Shown: positions 53,168 to 62,744 of the stretch, one piece after another
Position numbering within the stretch: position 1 is the stretch's first letter
How the letters are laid out: each line of letters opens with the position of its first letter
NCBI RefSeq assembly: GCF_019656315.1
Contig: NZ_BPLU01000008.1
Span: 349,140 to 413,139 of the forward strand
Length of the DNA: 64,000 bases
Direction: 5' to 3'
From: Flavobacterium sp. UMI-01
Lineage (GTDB): Bacteria; Bacteroidota; Bacteroidia; Flavobacteriales; Flavobacteriaceae
The notes under the pieces: model-generated
Databases searched by the model: none
What the model saw: only the letters and a program-made list of their open reading frames with translations
Told to the model about the DNA's origin: nothing
Position numbers and translations under genes: made by a program

Positions 53168-54091
53168 TTAATGTTCTTCGTACCAATGAAACTTTTGTTC
53201 TACAATGGTTTGCTTTTCTAACTTGATGTAATCAAGCAATGCATTCGAAATCAGGGAATGTTTTTTTCCTTTAAGCCATATCAAACTCCAATTTGTTTTA
53301 ATAGGAAGTCCTTTTACAGGAATAATTTGCAATTCCTTCCTATAGAGTTCATTTTTGATACCAATTAAAGGCATAATAGAATAACCAAGACCCGCAATAA
53401 GTGCTTGTTTGACTGCTTCATTAGAGGTTAATTCCATTTTTTTAAGGACCGAAATGTCATGTCGTGCAATAAACTTTTCCATAGTTTGTCGTGTCCCCGA
53501 ACCTTCTTCTCTAAAGATTAAAGGTAGGTTTTCAAAAATCTTCTTAATGTTTTTCTCACCATTATAACTCGTTTCGGTATTGCCTACTAAGTACAATTTA
53601 TTTTGTAATAAATCCAGTTGTTCAATTTCTAGATTAGTAGGAATAATGGAAACCAAAGCAAAGTCAACATCGTTATTCTTCAAACTATCAATGACTTTAC
53701 TTTTATTTGTCACATCCATCTGAAGCTCGATTCCAGAGTGTTTTTTCATAAAATCAGCCAAAAAATAAGGCATCACATATTTTCCTGTAGAAACAATAGA
53801 GAGTTTTAATTTACCTGCCAAATGTCCTTTATAAGCCATCGTTTTATAATCAATTGCCTGTACCTGATTGATGATATTCTCGGCTGCTTCGGCAATTTCG
53901 TGACCAAAATCCGTAATGTAAATTTTTCTTCCAATGACTTCTGTAAGCGGAATTTCAAACTGGTCCTGAAAATTTCTAAGCTGAATAGAAACCGCAGGTT
54001 GAGTCAAATGCAATTCATCAGCTGCTTTGGTGACACTTTTGGTTTGTACAATTTTTAAAAATATCTGTAATTGATTAAGAGTATAATTCAT
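53168..54091 (-). CDS. LysR-family transcriptional regulator
   Basis: A 307-residue LTTR. HTH VTKAADELHLTQPAVSIQLRN at residues 20-40 and the substrate-binding domain from about 90. The inducer is unknown. It is divergent from a 92-aa protein and an SbtA-like bicarbonate permease and probably controls them, as CmpR/CcmR does for inorganic carbon genes. Consistent with the inverted repeat in between. Confidence 0.9.
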   Translation of the reverse strand: MNYTLNQLQIFLKIVQTKSVTKAADELHLTQPAVSIQLRNFQDQFEIPLTEVIGRKIYITDFGHEIAEAAENIINQVQAIDYKTMAYKGHLAGKLKLSIVSTGKYVMPYFLADFMKKHSGIELQMDVTNKSKVIDSLKNNDVDFALVSIIPTNLEIEQLDLLQNKLYLVGNTETSYNGEKNIKKIFENLPLIFREEGSGTRQTMEKFIARHDISVLKKMELTSNEAVKQALIAGLGYSIMPLIGIKNELYRKELQIIPVKGLPIKTNWSLIWLKGKKHSLISNALLDYIKLEKQTIVEQKFHWYEEH

Positions 54092-54141
54092 AAAATATAT
54101 TTATGTTTTTGATTACGAATATAAATAAAAATTTATGAATT
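54085..54141 (+). promoter_or_regulatory. Divergent promoter region with inverted repeat between LysR gene and sbtA-like operon
   Basis: AATTCATAAA (54085-54094) and TTTATGAATT (54132-54141) form a perfect 10-bp inverted pair with a 37-bp centre. The left arm covers the LysR start codon. It fits a LysR-type control region; the arms are AT-rich, so chance cannot be excluded. Confidence 0.5.
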
Positions 54142-54191
54142 ACTTTCTTCAATTTTGCTGTGTAAAAAAACAACTTTAAAAAAAATTGAAC

Positions 54192-54470
54192 ATGCAAAAA
54201 ACACACGACTTAAAATTAATCAATGGAACTTACTTACCTGAAGAGGCAACAGCTATTTTACTGAACTTATATGATAAAAAAATAAGCTTTCATGTTTTAC
54301 AGGAATTCAGCACGCAAATATGCAAGGGAAAATCAGATTTGAATTCAGTGGAACGAATCCCAGAACTACAGGCTGATATAAAAACAATTAAGGGAATCAT
54401 TGCAGAAGCAAAAAAATACAATCAAAAACTAACTGTAAAATCAGTACTTCAAATTGAACTTAGTTCTTAA
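54192..54470 (+). CDS. Small helical protein upstream of sbtA-like gene, 92 aa
   Basis: Unrecognised, all-helical, cytoplasmic protein (HDLKLINGTYLPEEATAILL, FHVLQEFSTQICKGKSD). Start at ATG 54192; a TTG two codons before also keeps the frame. In cyanobacteria SbtA is paired with the PII-like SbtB; this protein has no PII T-loop or fold pattern but could be an analogous regulator. It precedes sbtA-like by 53 bases. Confidence 0.55.
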   Translation: MQKTHDLKLINGTYLPEEATAILLNLYDKKISFHVLQEFSTQICKGKSDLNSVERIPELQADIKTIKGIIAEAKKYNQKLTVKSVLQIELSS

Positions 54471-54523
54471 GCAAAAGACTTTTTAAAAAATAAAAATCAC
54501 CATACAAAGAAAAAACATAATCA

Positions 54524-55486
54524 ATGAATTTTAATCTTCTTACTGAAAATTTGACAAATCCTGCTTTACTCTTTTTTGTTCTAGGAATTATTGCAGCTTA
54601 TTTAAAAAGTGATTTAGAAATACCACAAAATTCTTCAAAATTCATTTCCTTATACTTACTATTTGCCATAGGTTTCAAAGGTGGACAAGAATTATCCCAC
54701 GAAGCCTTTACTAGTGAAATTGCGCTGTCAATTTTATTTGGAATAGTTATTTCACTGAGCATACCACTTTATACATTTTTTATTTTAAAAAGAAAACTAA
54801 ACGTGTTTGACTCAGGTGCCATTGCAGCCGCCTATGGTTCGGTGAGTGCCGTAACCTTTGTAACAGCGGTTTCTTATCTGGAAGCACAAAACTTAGTTCT
54901 TCATGGTCACATGGTTGCCATAATGGCATTAATGGAGAGCCCTGCCATCATTATCGGTTTAGTATTAATTACACTTTTCAATAAAAAAGAATCTAATACT
55001 GTTAAAAAGCGTATGGTACTCAAACATTCACTAACCAATGGAAGTGTCTTATTGATTCTAGGAAGCTTATTAATAGGTTATATGGCAAATGCGCATCAAG
55101 CTGAAGGCATAAAACCTTTTACGAATGATTTATTCAAAGGTTTTCTGGCCATTTTCCTTTTGGATATGGGAATTACCAGCGGTAAAAAATTAAAATCTTT
55201 TTTCTCCTTTGGTTGGTTTCCATTCCTATTTGCACTAGTAATTCCCTTGGTTAATGGGGGTATATTTGCAATAGCTAGTTCACTTGTGACCGATGACGTT
55301 GCTAATCGATTTATCTTTGCCATCCTAGCAGCCAGTGCTTCATACATAGCAGTTCCTGCCGCGATGAAAATTACTGTTCCAAAAGCAAATCCAGGATTGT
55401 TTTTACCCATGGCGCTCGCAATAACCTTTCCAATCAATATCACTATAGGAATGCCAATCTATTTCTTGATAATACAATCTTTTTAG
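54524..55486 (+). CDS. Sodium-dependent bicarbonate permease (SbtA-like)
   Basis: A 320-residue membrane protein with about ten spans in two inverted five-helix halves. SbtA hallmarks: YLLFAIGFKGGQELSH in the first half, DSGAIAAAYGSVSAVTFVTA, then FLLDMGITSGKK and ASYIAVPAAMKITVP. It should take up HCO3- with Na+. In a heterotroph it probably supplies bicarbonate for carboxylases, and Na+ from the nearby Na+-NQR could drive it. Substrate by family. Confidence 0.88.
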   Translation: MNFNLLTENLTNPALLFFVLGIIAAYLKSDLEIPQNSSKFISLYLLFAIGFKGGQELSHEAFTSEIALSILFGIVISLSIPLYTFFILKRKLNVFDSGAIAAAYGSVSAVTFVTAVSYLEAQNLVLHGHMVAIMALMESPAIIIGLVLITLFNKKESNTVKKRMVLKHSLTNGSVLLILGSLLIGYMANAHQAEGIKPFTNDLFKGFLAIFLLDMGITSGKKLKSFFSFGWFPFLFALVIPLVNGGIFAIASSLVTDDVANRFIFAILAASASYIAVPAAMKITVPKANPGLFLPMALAITFPINITIGMPIYFLIIQSF

Positions 55487-55506
55487 AAACAATACCACAC
55501 TAGTTA

Positions 55507-55582
55507 CTAAAAAAGGATGTTTAAAAAGCTGCTTGAATTGTCCTCTAATTAGGGCAAAAGTGCGAACTTTTTAAACATCCTT
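55507..55582 (-). terminator. Long hairpin terminator with 16-bp stem and 38-base loop
   Basis: AAGGATGTTTAAAAAG (55513-55528) pairs perfectly with CTTTTTAAACATCCTT (55567-55582). On the minus strand a T-run follows at 55509-55514. It lies between the sbtA-like stop and the OMP stop (convergent), so it ends the OMP transcript and perhaps both. Unusually long loop for a terminator. Confidence 0.6.
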
Positions 55583-55609
55583 ACATCAGGAATTTTACAA
55601 CAAAAATTA

Positions 55610-56194
55610 CTAGAAATCAATCCCTAGAGAAAATTGCCATACTCTGTTAAAGGTTTTATTTTCTTCATACAAATCACCTAAACCTAAATGGTAACGCACT
55701 CCGATACTGATACCTGAATTAGATTTTAACCCTGCTCCAAAGTTCATTCCCCAATCAAATTTTTTCGGATCATATTCTTCTGAACTATTGAAAAAAGTCC
55801 CACTGTATTCTTCTTTATGTGTTACGGCAAAACCAGCTTGCGGGCCTATTTCAAAGAAAAAATTATCTGCAGGATACGCTTTGAACATTAAGGGAATATT
55901 GATATAATTTAATTTTTGAGTGAATTTAGAATTTCCATTGTTAATCACGTATCCTTGTTGAGAAAACATAATCTCAGGCTGAATCGCAAAGTTATCACTC
56001 ACAAATGATTCTCCGTACAATCCAATATGAAACCCATGACGTTGATCAGTTTCACCATCACCATCAAAGCTTACAGCAGCCAAATTATATCCTCCTTTAA
56101 TTCCTACACGTGATTTATCTGAAGTGTTTTCTTGGGCAAAAAGGGCACTAAAATTTACAAAACATAAGGCTAAAATGAAATGTGTTGTTTTCAT
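55610..56194 (-). CDS. Outer-membrane beta-barrel (porin-family) protein
   Basis: A 194-residue protein with signal peptide MKTTHFILALCFVNFSALFAQ and eight predicted amphipathic strands, for example VGIKGGYNLAAVSF, HGFHIGLYGESFV, FFFEIGPQAGFAVT and WGMNFGAGLKS. The last strand ends in Phe (FSLGIDF), as required for BamA recognition. A small barrel of unknown function, common in Bacteroidota. Confidence 0.88.
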   Translation of the reverse strand: MKTTHFILALCFVNFSALFAQENTSDKSRVGIKGGYNLAAVSFDGDGETDQRHGFHIGLYGESFVSDNFAIQPEIMFSQQGYVINNGNSKFTQKLNYINIPLMFKAYPADNFFFEIGPQAGFAVTHKEEYSGTFFNSSEEYDPKKFDWGMNFGAGLKSNSGISIGVRYHLGLGDLYEENKTFNRVWQFSLGIDF

Positions 56195-56228
56195 AATTAT
56201 TATTTTTAATTAAACGTTTTTACAATAG

Positions 56229-57002
56229 TTATTTTCCTCCATTCGCTTTTAAATCAGCTAGACATTGAGAATCCAATTTAGGAACAGAACCACCCGAAAT
56301 CATTGACCCCACACCTCCACCAGTTTCAGTTGCCCAATACATCAAACAACTTTCTACATTACAATGTTTTTCATGCTCAGTATCTTCGTGATTGCTTTGA
56401 AGTGGGGCGCCAAAATTAGTCAATCCTAACAAATGTCCAAATTCATGTTCGATTACCGTCGTTTCCAGTAGGCTTCGATTGGGCTGAAAAGCTCCTCCTG
56501 ATAGTCGTTGAATGGTTTTTTGATAAATCACAAATGAAGTATTGCGATATGCAGTTCCCATTACTACACGATCTGAGGTGTTATTGGCTGATTCACCATC
56601 TGCAAAAAAAGCCCAGACTGCTATTTCACTATCTGTATTGTACAAGGTTCTATTAGCATTTTCAAAGGCAATTACTTCTTGATTGGTAAAAGTCGTTTTT
56701 TGAGGAGAAGCAATGCTTCTTTTTACAACTCGAATACCACCTGGTTTATAGGTTCTTTCGTTTAAGAAAGCGACTAGATTTGCTATTGCTGTAGCCGAGG
56801 GTTCATTTCCTGAGACATAAACCACCTCCAAAACCATACTTTTAAAAACAGCATCCGACAGTAAGTCTTTGGAAGAACTACCCGTGCTTTTTCTATTATT
56901 AGCAACTGGATATCCATTTACCATTTCTCCGCCTGTATCATCTTGAGAACAAGAGAAAAACAGAAATAAAAACAAGAAGGCAACTATAATTTCTTTTTTC
57001 AT
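56229..57002 (-). CDS. Zinc metalloprotease lipoprotein (metzincin-like)
   Basis: A 257-residue lipoprotein with signal MKKEIIVAFLFLFLFFSC and a lipidated Cys. The zinc site is HEFGHLLGLTNFGAP followed by NHEDTEHEKHCN, an HExxHxxGxxH-type arrangement with the third His in SNHED, and a Met-turn-like LMYWATE. It lies between the OMP and another lipoprotein gene, all on the minus strand. Confidence 0.82.
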   Translation of the reverse strand: MKKEIIVAFLFLFLFFSCSQDDTGGEMVNGYPVANNRKSTGSSSKDLLSDAVFKSMVLEVVYVSGNEPSATAIANLVAFLNERTYKPGGIRVVKRSIASPQKTTFTNQEVIAFENANRTLYNTDSEIAVWAFFADGESANNTSDRVVMGTAYRNTSFVIYQKTIQRLSGGAFQPNRSLLETTVIEHEFGHLLGLTNFGAPLQSNHEDTEHEKHCNVESCLMYWATETGGGVGSMISGGSVPKLDSQCLADLKANGGK

Positions 57003-57027
57003 GATGATGATTTGATATCAATTAATA

Positions 57028-57161
57028 AAAAAGGACTGAAAAGCGAATACCAATTATTTAATTTTCATTTCTAACTATTAGGATAAATACTCTATTATTT
57101 GAAATACTAATACCTAGTTAAGTTAGTAAAAAAAACAGAATGGTTATTTTCAGTCCTCTTT
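57028..57161 (-). repeat. Inverted repeat of 11 bp separated by about 104 bases
   Basis: AGGACTGAAAA (57032-57042) and TTTTCAGTCCT (57147-57157) are reverse complements. On the minus strand the second arm reads into a T-run (57028-57031 and beyond), so a long-range stem could terminate the upstream lipoprotein transcript or form a leader structure of the metalloprotease gene. The arms lie between 57002 and 57173. Confidence 0.5.
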
Positions 57162-57172
57162 TTTACATTAGA

Positions 57173-58210
57173 TTAAATTTGTTTCAAAACCAACGTCACT
57201 GCAGCATTTGTAGTACTTTGTAAAGTAATTGCTGAGGTTGTCATACTGGTCACTTTCCATTTATTGTTGAATAAATTAAAGTTAGCATTTCCAGAAAAAT
57301 TCATTTCCAAATACACATCAGTAGTTGTTGTTACAGCATACGTACCATTTACTGTTGAAATCAATGCATTGGTAGCTTTAATTTTAAAGTCATTAGTAAA
57401 ATCAACTGTATAATCTTTATAATCATTGGCTTTATCCACCCCTAAACTAATAAACGACTGCACTTTAAAAGCCCCATCAACCATAATCTTTTGCAATTTA
57501 ACAGCATTAGCCTCAGCTTCATCCATAACGTTTTCAGTAGCTCTACATTCGTTGATACTGGATTGCAATTCAGCATCACTATTAATTGAAATCGTGGTGT
57601 TGTCACTGAAAGTGATTGAAATAGGGTATTTTATTGCAAATAATTCATCGTTATTTGCATTACTCATATACGTGTATAATTGTTGTTTGGATGTAATTAC
57701 AAGACTTCCTGTTTGCTCAAAGGTCGTGTTGTACGTTAAAAGTGTAAGTGGGAAATTAAATTTAATACATTTAATAGCATCCTTACCTTCATTTGTAGCT
57801 TGTGAACAAGCATTTACAATAGCATTATATTCTGTTTGATTGTTAACAGTAACTTCTGTGTAGTTGCTAGTTTTAACTTTTAATGGAAATTGTAAGGCTA
57901 CCGTATCTTGATCATCATTAAATTTTCCAAGAATCGAAATCACTTGTTGATAATCCAATTGGGTTAATAAGGTAATCATCACCCCATTTACGGTTGCTGT
58001 AGCAGGTAAAACAATAGACGAACAAGAGTTACCGTCCAAAAAATCATCAAAAGAACCATCGTACATCGTAGTACGCTTGATGTTATTGGCCGTGGTAGAA
58101 TTGACACTGTTAGGATTATCTCCATTTACTTCATCAATTTCGTTTTGGCAAGAGGTAAAACCTAATAAGGCTACTAAAGCCATTCCTGTAATAATTCTTA
58201 ACTTTTTCAT
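57173..58210 (-). CDS. Secreted lipoprotein of unknown function, 345 aa
   Basis: Start at ATG 58210 (an earlier in-frame TTG at 58219 is less likely). Signal peptide and lipobox LGFTSCQNE. The mature part has a Ser/Thr-rich linker and repeated beta segments: ITLLTQLDYQQVISILGKF, VALQFPLKVKTSNYTEVTV and FPLTLLTYNTTFEQTGS, CIKFNFPLTL and FAIKYPISITFSDNTT have the same FPL-strand pattern, so several tandem domains. Divergent from the sigma factor gene and a possible target of it; no function assigned. Confidence 0.72.
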   Translation of the reverse strand: MKKLRIITGMALVALLGFTSCQNEIDEVNGDNPNSVNSTTANNIKRTTMYDGSFDDFLDGNSCSSIVLPATATVNGVMITLLTQLDYQQVISILGKFNDDQDTVALQFPLKVKTSNYTEVTVNNQTEYNAIVNACSQATNEGKDAIKCIKFNFPLTLLTYNTTFEQTGSLVITSKQQLYTYMSNANNDELFAIKYPISITFSDNTTISINSDAELQSSINECRATENVMDEAEANAVKLQKIMVDGAFKVQSFISLGVDKANDYKDYTVDFTNDFKIKATNALISTVNGTYAVTTTTDVYLEMNFSGNANFNLFNNKWKVTSMTTSAITLQSTTNAAVTLVLKQI

Positions 58211-58464
58211 AATTTTCAAATTTAATGTTTTTATAATTATTTATGGTGTTTAAAACCGTTTCTATAAATAAGACAACCATGGCTTTGTTTACCCTACCCT
58301 AATTTTGAAAAAAATATAAAAAAATAATCCTATGTGAGTTATGTTCTTAAAAATCAACATATTAAATATTTAAAAAATATATAAAAAAGGGAATGACACA
58401 TTCTTTTTAGATTGTTTATTAAAAAAAAGTAATTTTACAGTTACCAAAAAAACAAATAACCCTG

Positions 58465-58980
58465 ATGATCGAAGAAAAAAATAGTCTTTGTGAAGAAAAC
58501 CATTTTAACGATTTTTATTTGAAAAATGTTCAGTCTGCCACCAACTTTGCCTTTTTCAAATGTGGAAACCGTGATACAGCATTGGATTTAGTTCAAGATG
58601 CCTTTACAAAAATTTGGGAGAACTGTGCTCAAATTGATTTTACCAAAGTCAAAACATATTTATGGACAACAGTCAATAATTTATTTCTCAATTCAATTAA
58701 GCATCAAAAAGTTGTTTTTCAATATCAAAAAGACGTTCCTAATTTAGATATAACAAATCAAAACCCCGAATATCTTTTACAAGAAGAAGAATTCAAAGAA
58801 AAACTTCAAAAAGCGATTAGTGCTTTAAGCGAAGCGCAACGAGAAGTTTTTTTACTCAATAGAATTGAAGGCAAAAAATACCGTGAAATTGCCGACTTAC
58901 TCGGGGTTTCACAAAAAGCAGTAGAAAAAAGAATGACCGCTGCACTTAAATCACTCAAATCACAAGTAGAAGGTATATAA
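58465..58980 (+). CDS. ECF-type RNA polymerase sigma factor
   Basis: A 171-residue sigma-70 family protein with region 2 (AFFKCGNRDTALDLVQDAFTKIWE) and region 4 (GVSQKAVEKRMTAALKSLKSQ, helix-turn-helix, preceded by LSEAQREVFLLNRIEGKKYREIA). No region 1 or 3. It is followed by a FecR anti-sigma and a TonB receptor, so it should direct their transcription in response to an outer-membrane signal. Confidence 0.93.
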   Translation: MIEEKNSLCEENHFNDFYLKNVQSATNFAFFKCGNRDTALDLVQDAFTKIWENCAQIDFTKVKTYLWTTVNNLFLNSIKHQKVVFQYQKDVPNLDITNQNPEYLLQEEEFKEKLQKAISALSEAQREVFLLNRIEGKKYREIADLLGVSQKAVEKRMTAALKSLKSQVEGI

Positions 58981-59046
58981 TAATTTTAAGCGGCAAAGTA
59001 GGGTAATTTAATTGTGAGTTGTCTTACTACTATAGAAGGGAAAATT

Positions 59047-59958
59047 ATGAAAAATGATGAGAAAATAGTAAAATGGCTTAACGGCGAACTTTCTAATCAA
59101 GAAATCGAAGCGTTAAAAAAAACGGATGATTTTAAATTATACGAAAAAATAGCCCATTACAGTGCGCACTTGGAGACTCCAATTGTGGACGCTGAAGAAG
59201 CTTTGGCCGCATTCCAAAAAAGAGAAAAAAACAAGAAAAAAAGCAAAGTAATCGCTTTTGATAAACCGCTTTGGTTTTCAATGGCCGCTGCTTTTATCGT
59301 ATTACTTACAACAGCTTATTTTTTATTCTACAATCGCACCACTGTATTTGAAACTCAGGTGGCACAAACTCAAACTTTTCGTTTACCCGATGATTCTGAA
59401 GTAATTTTGAATGCCGATTCTAAAATTAGCTTTAAAAAACAAGAATGGGAGGAAAATCGTGATTTAGTTCTTGAAGGTGAAGCTTATTTTGAGGTACAAA
59501 AAGGCAAAACTTTTAGCGTAAATACTGCTGACGGAATCGTAAAGGTATTAGGAACTCATTTCAATGTAAAACAACGTCAAGACTATTTTGAAGTACGCTG
59601 TTATGAAGGTTTAGTGAGTGTAACACATCAAAACAATACTATTTTATTACCTCAAGGAAAAACGTTTAGGCTCATCAACAACCAGATTGAAAATGTAGCT
59701 GATTTTACCGTTTCATCTCCTTCATGGTTACAACAAGAATCTAGTTTTGAAAGCATTCCGTTGTCTCAGGTAATCAGTGAGCTAAAACGTCAATATGATT
59801 TAAAAATCACTACTAAAGATATTGATACCTCTGTATTATTTACAGGAACATTCACCCATAAAAACACTACAATAGCCTTAGAAGCTATTACTATACCGTT
59901 ACAAATTCGTTATAAAATAGAAGGCAAAACCGTTATATTTTACAAACATGCAAATTAA
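59047..59958 (+). CDS. FecR-family anti-sigma/signal-transfer protein
   Basis: A 303-residue protein from ATG 59047 (a GTG at 59014 in frame is less likely). Cytoplasmic N-terminus NDEKIVKWLNGELSNQEIEAL, one span near 75-97 (WFSMAAAFIVLLTTAYFLFY), then the periplasmic FecR domain VFETQVAQTQTFRLPDDSEVILNADSKISF and the C-terminal STN-like part, with SFESIPLSQVISELKRQYDLK. It binds the sigma factor and relays a signal from the TonB receptor. Overlaps the receptor by 11 bases. Confidence 0.92.
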   Translation: MKNDEKIVKWLNGELSNQEIEALKKTDDFKLYEKIAHYSAHLETPIVDAEEALAAFQKREKNKKKSKVIAFDKPLWFSMAAAFIVLLTTAYFLFYNRTTVFETQVAQTQTFRLPDDSEVILNADSKISFKKQEWEENRDLVLEGEAYFEVQKGKTFSVNTADGIVKVLGTHFNVKQRQDYFEVRCYEGLVSVTHQNNTILLPQGKTFRLINNQIENVADFTVSSPSWLQQESSFESIPLSQVISELKRQYDLKITTKDIDTSVLFTGTFTHKNTTIALEAITIPLQIRYKIEGKTVIFYKHAN

Positions 59959-62482
59959 TAGATGGCTTATTTTTCTGTTTCTATTGTTAGGTTTTGGCAC
60001 TTATGGACAAAATCCAGCCACTAAAATACCACTTGAAAATTACATCAAACAGGTTGAAACCAAATTTGATGTAAAATTCTCGTATGCAGTAGCTGATGTC
60101 GCCGAGGTAAAATTATTTCCTCCCCAAACCAAACAAACACTACAAGAAGTAATCGAATATTTAAACACGCATACTGTTTTAAATTTCAAATCTTTAGATA
60201 ACAGGTATATTACTGTTACCAAAGCCAATAAAAGAATCACCATTTGCGGAACTCTTTATACCTCAGATACCAAGATGGTTTTGGCTGGCGCATCTATAGC
60301 TATTAATGGAATTGTAAAAACAACGACAAACAACCAAGGCTTTTTCACCATCGAAAATACAAATCCTGAGGCCATTGTATTGATAACATACTTAGGATAC
60401 GAAAATCAACAAATACTTGCCAGTGATTTTTTGAATTCTGATTCTTGTAAAAAAATCGTTTTAAAACCAATGCAACAGGAATTAAACCCTGTTTTAATTA
60501 ATGTTTATTTAACCGCTGGTTTACAAAAATACATTGATGGGAGCATTGTACTTAATACCAAAAAATTTGAAATTTTGCCTGGTTTAGTACAACCAGATGT
60601 TCTACAATCCATCCAAGTATTACCCGGTGTTGAGAGTACAAATGAAAGCATTGCAAATATTAATGTTAGAGGAGGAACAAACGATCAAAATGCCATGTTT
60701 TGGGACAATATAAAAATGTACCATTCAGGACATTTTTTTGGTTTAATATCGGCCTACAATCCAAATTTAACGAACCAAGTTGTAGTGACCAAAAACGGAA
60801 CTTCAGCTGCTTATAGTGACGGTGTTTCCAGTACGATTTCCATGTTTACCAAAGATGATGTTAGCTCAAAGTTTTCAGGAGGTATCGGGGTCAATTTGAT
60901 TGATACAGATGCTTTTATCGAAATTCCTTTGGCTAAAAAATGGTCCATTCATCTTTCAGGACGACGCTCTTTTACGGATTTTTTAGACACTCCCACTTTC
61001 ACAAATTATTTTGAACGTAGTTTTCAAGATTCAGAAATCAAAGCCAAACCCAATCCGCAAGATTACACGACCAAATCGGATTTTTATTTTTATGACTACA
61101 CCGCCAAACTGTTGTTTGACTTAAATGAGAATCATCAATTAAGAGCCAATATTATTGGTATTCAAAATGATTTAGCCTATACTGAAAATAATTTTCAGCA
61201 AAATCAAGTGGATACAAAATCTAGTTCTTTAGGTCAAAAAAACCTAGGAGCAGGATTGAATTGGAAAGGAAAATGGAACGAAAAATGGGAAACCGAATTC
61301 AATACCTATTATTCAAAATATACCATTAACGCTACGGATTACCGCCTACAAACAGATCAATTACTGACCGAAACCAATGAGGTTTTAGAAACTGGAACCA
61401 AATTAAATGCCACTTATAAAGCCTTCGAAAGACTTGAGTTTTTAACAGGGTACCAAGTCACTGAAACAGGTATGCTCAATCAAACTACCGTGAGTGCCCC
61501 AACTTACAGCAGTACCAAAAAAAATGTTTTATTAAGTCAAGCTTTGTTTAGTGAGATGGAACTTCATTATCCAAAAACATTTTTAAGAATGGGTGTTCGG
61601 GTGAATTACTTTGACAAATTCAACAAATTCATTGTTGAACCAAGACTTAATTTCAGACAAGTTTTAGCCACATCATGGGCACTTAAGATGGAAGGAGAAT
61701 TTAAAAACCAAATTGCCACTCAAATAATTGATTTTGAAGATGATTTTTTAGGTGTTGAAAAAAGAAGATGGGTCGTAGTTAACAATTCCTCTATACCTAT
61801 TGCAACCAGCAAGCAAGCCTCTATAGGTATCGAATTCAAAAAAAACAATCTCACAATTGATGCAACAAGCTTTTATAAAATTGTTAATGGTATTACTGCT
61901 TCGAATCAAGGGTTTTACAACAATTTTCAGTACAAAAATGCCAATGGCAGTTATACTGTTAAAGGGGCAGAGTTTTTAATTAATAAAACCGCTCAAAGCT
62001 ATAGCGTTTGGACCAGTTATACTTGGAGTAAAAATGATTACACCTTTGAGAGTTTTACTCCTTCACAATTCCCTAATAATGTAGATATCCGACATTCGGT
62101 TACGTTTGGTTTTAATTATAACCTTTTAAAAAACCTTAGTTTGTCAGTTGGAGGAATTTGGCACAGCGGACATCCTTACACTTCCCCTGTCCTAGGCAAC
62201 GAAACCACTCAAACTGGCAATACTATTGTTGTCAATTATGACACTCCCAATACTAAAAACTTAGATGATTTTAAACGATTGGACATGTCTGTAAGTTATA
62301 AATTCCCTTTTTCATCCACAATCAAAGGAATTTTGCGTGCAGGAATCATTAATATGACTGACGAAAAAAACAGTATCAGTCGTTATTACAAAGTAAACCC
62401 CTCCAACACTAATCAAGCAATTGAGGTCAATAACACCTCACTAGGTTTAACACCCAATCTCAGTTTTAGAGTTAATTTTTAG
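59948..62482 (+). CDS. TonB-dependent outer-membrane receptor with STN and carboxypeptidase-like domains
   Basis: An 844-residue protein: signal peptide, a secretin/TonB short N-terminal domain (ENYIKQVETKFDVKFSY) that contacts FecR, a carboxypeptidase-like regulatory domain (TICGTLYTSDTKMVLAGAS), the plug with DVLQSIQVLPGVESTNESIA and NVRGGTNDQNAM, and a beta-barrel ending LTPNLSFRVNF. It is a transducer-type receptor; the nutrient is unknown. It completes a sigma/FecR/receptor regulatory set. Confidence 0.92.
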   Translation: MQINRWLIFLFLLLGFGTYGQNPATKIPLENYIKQVETKFDVKFSYAVADVAEVKLFPPQTKQTLQEVIEYLNTHTVLNFKSLDNRYITVTKANKRITICGTLYTSDTKMVLAGASIAINGIVKTTTNNQGFFTIENTNPEAIVLITYLGYENQQILASDFLNSDSCKKIVLKPMQQELNPVLINVYLTAGLQKYIDGSIVLNTKKFEILPGLVQPDVLQSIQVLPGVESTNESIANINVRGGTNDQNAMFWDNIKMYHSGHFFGLISAYNPNLTNQVVVTKNGTSAAYSDGVSSTISMFTKDDVSSKFSGGIGVNLIDTDAFIEIPLAKKWSIHLSGRRSFTDFLDTPTFTNYFERSFQDSEIKAKPNPQDYTTKSDFYFYDYTAKLLFDLNENHQLRANIIGIQNDLAYTENNFQQNQVDTKSSSLGQKNLGAGLNWKGKWNEKWETEFNTYYSKYTINATDYRLQTDQLLTETNEVLETGTKLNATYKAFERLEFLTGYQVTETGMLNQTTVSAPTYSSTKKNVLLSQALFSEMELHYPKTFLRMGVRVNYFDKFNKFIVEPRLNFRQVLATSWALKMEGEFKNQIATQIIDFEDDFLGVEKRRWVVVNNSSIPIATSKQASIGIEFKKNNLTIDATSFYKIVNGITASNQGFYNNFQYKNANGSYTVKGAEFLINKTAQSYSVWTSYTWSKNDYTFESFTPSQFPNNVDIRHSVTFGFNYNLLKNLSLSVGGIWHSGHPYTSPVLGNETTQTGNTIVVNYDTPNTKNLDDFKRLDMSVSYKFPFSSTIKGILRAGIINMTDEKNSISRYYKVNPSNTNQAIEVNNTSLGLTPNLSFRVNF

Positions 62483-62744
62483 TTACACTAACGATTAACT
62501 TTTTTGAAATTTTTTTATACTTTTAATCATAAAGTAGCGTTACTACTCCCAATTACTTTTTTATCCATTCCAAAGTTTAGTTTTTTTTAGGTCACAAAAA
62601 TCGAATTACAAAAGCTCATTTTTGTAAAACAAATACATCCTAATTATTTTCATTTTTTATAAAAATATTAGGAACATTAGACTTTAAAAAAATGTAAATT
62701 GGCACATTCATTGCTAATTATTCTGGCAAATTTAAATCAACGAT

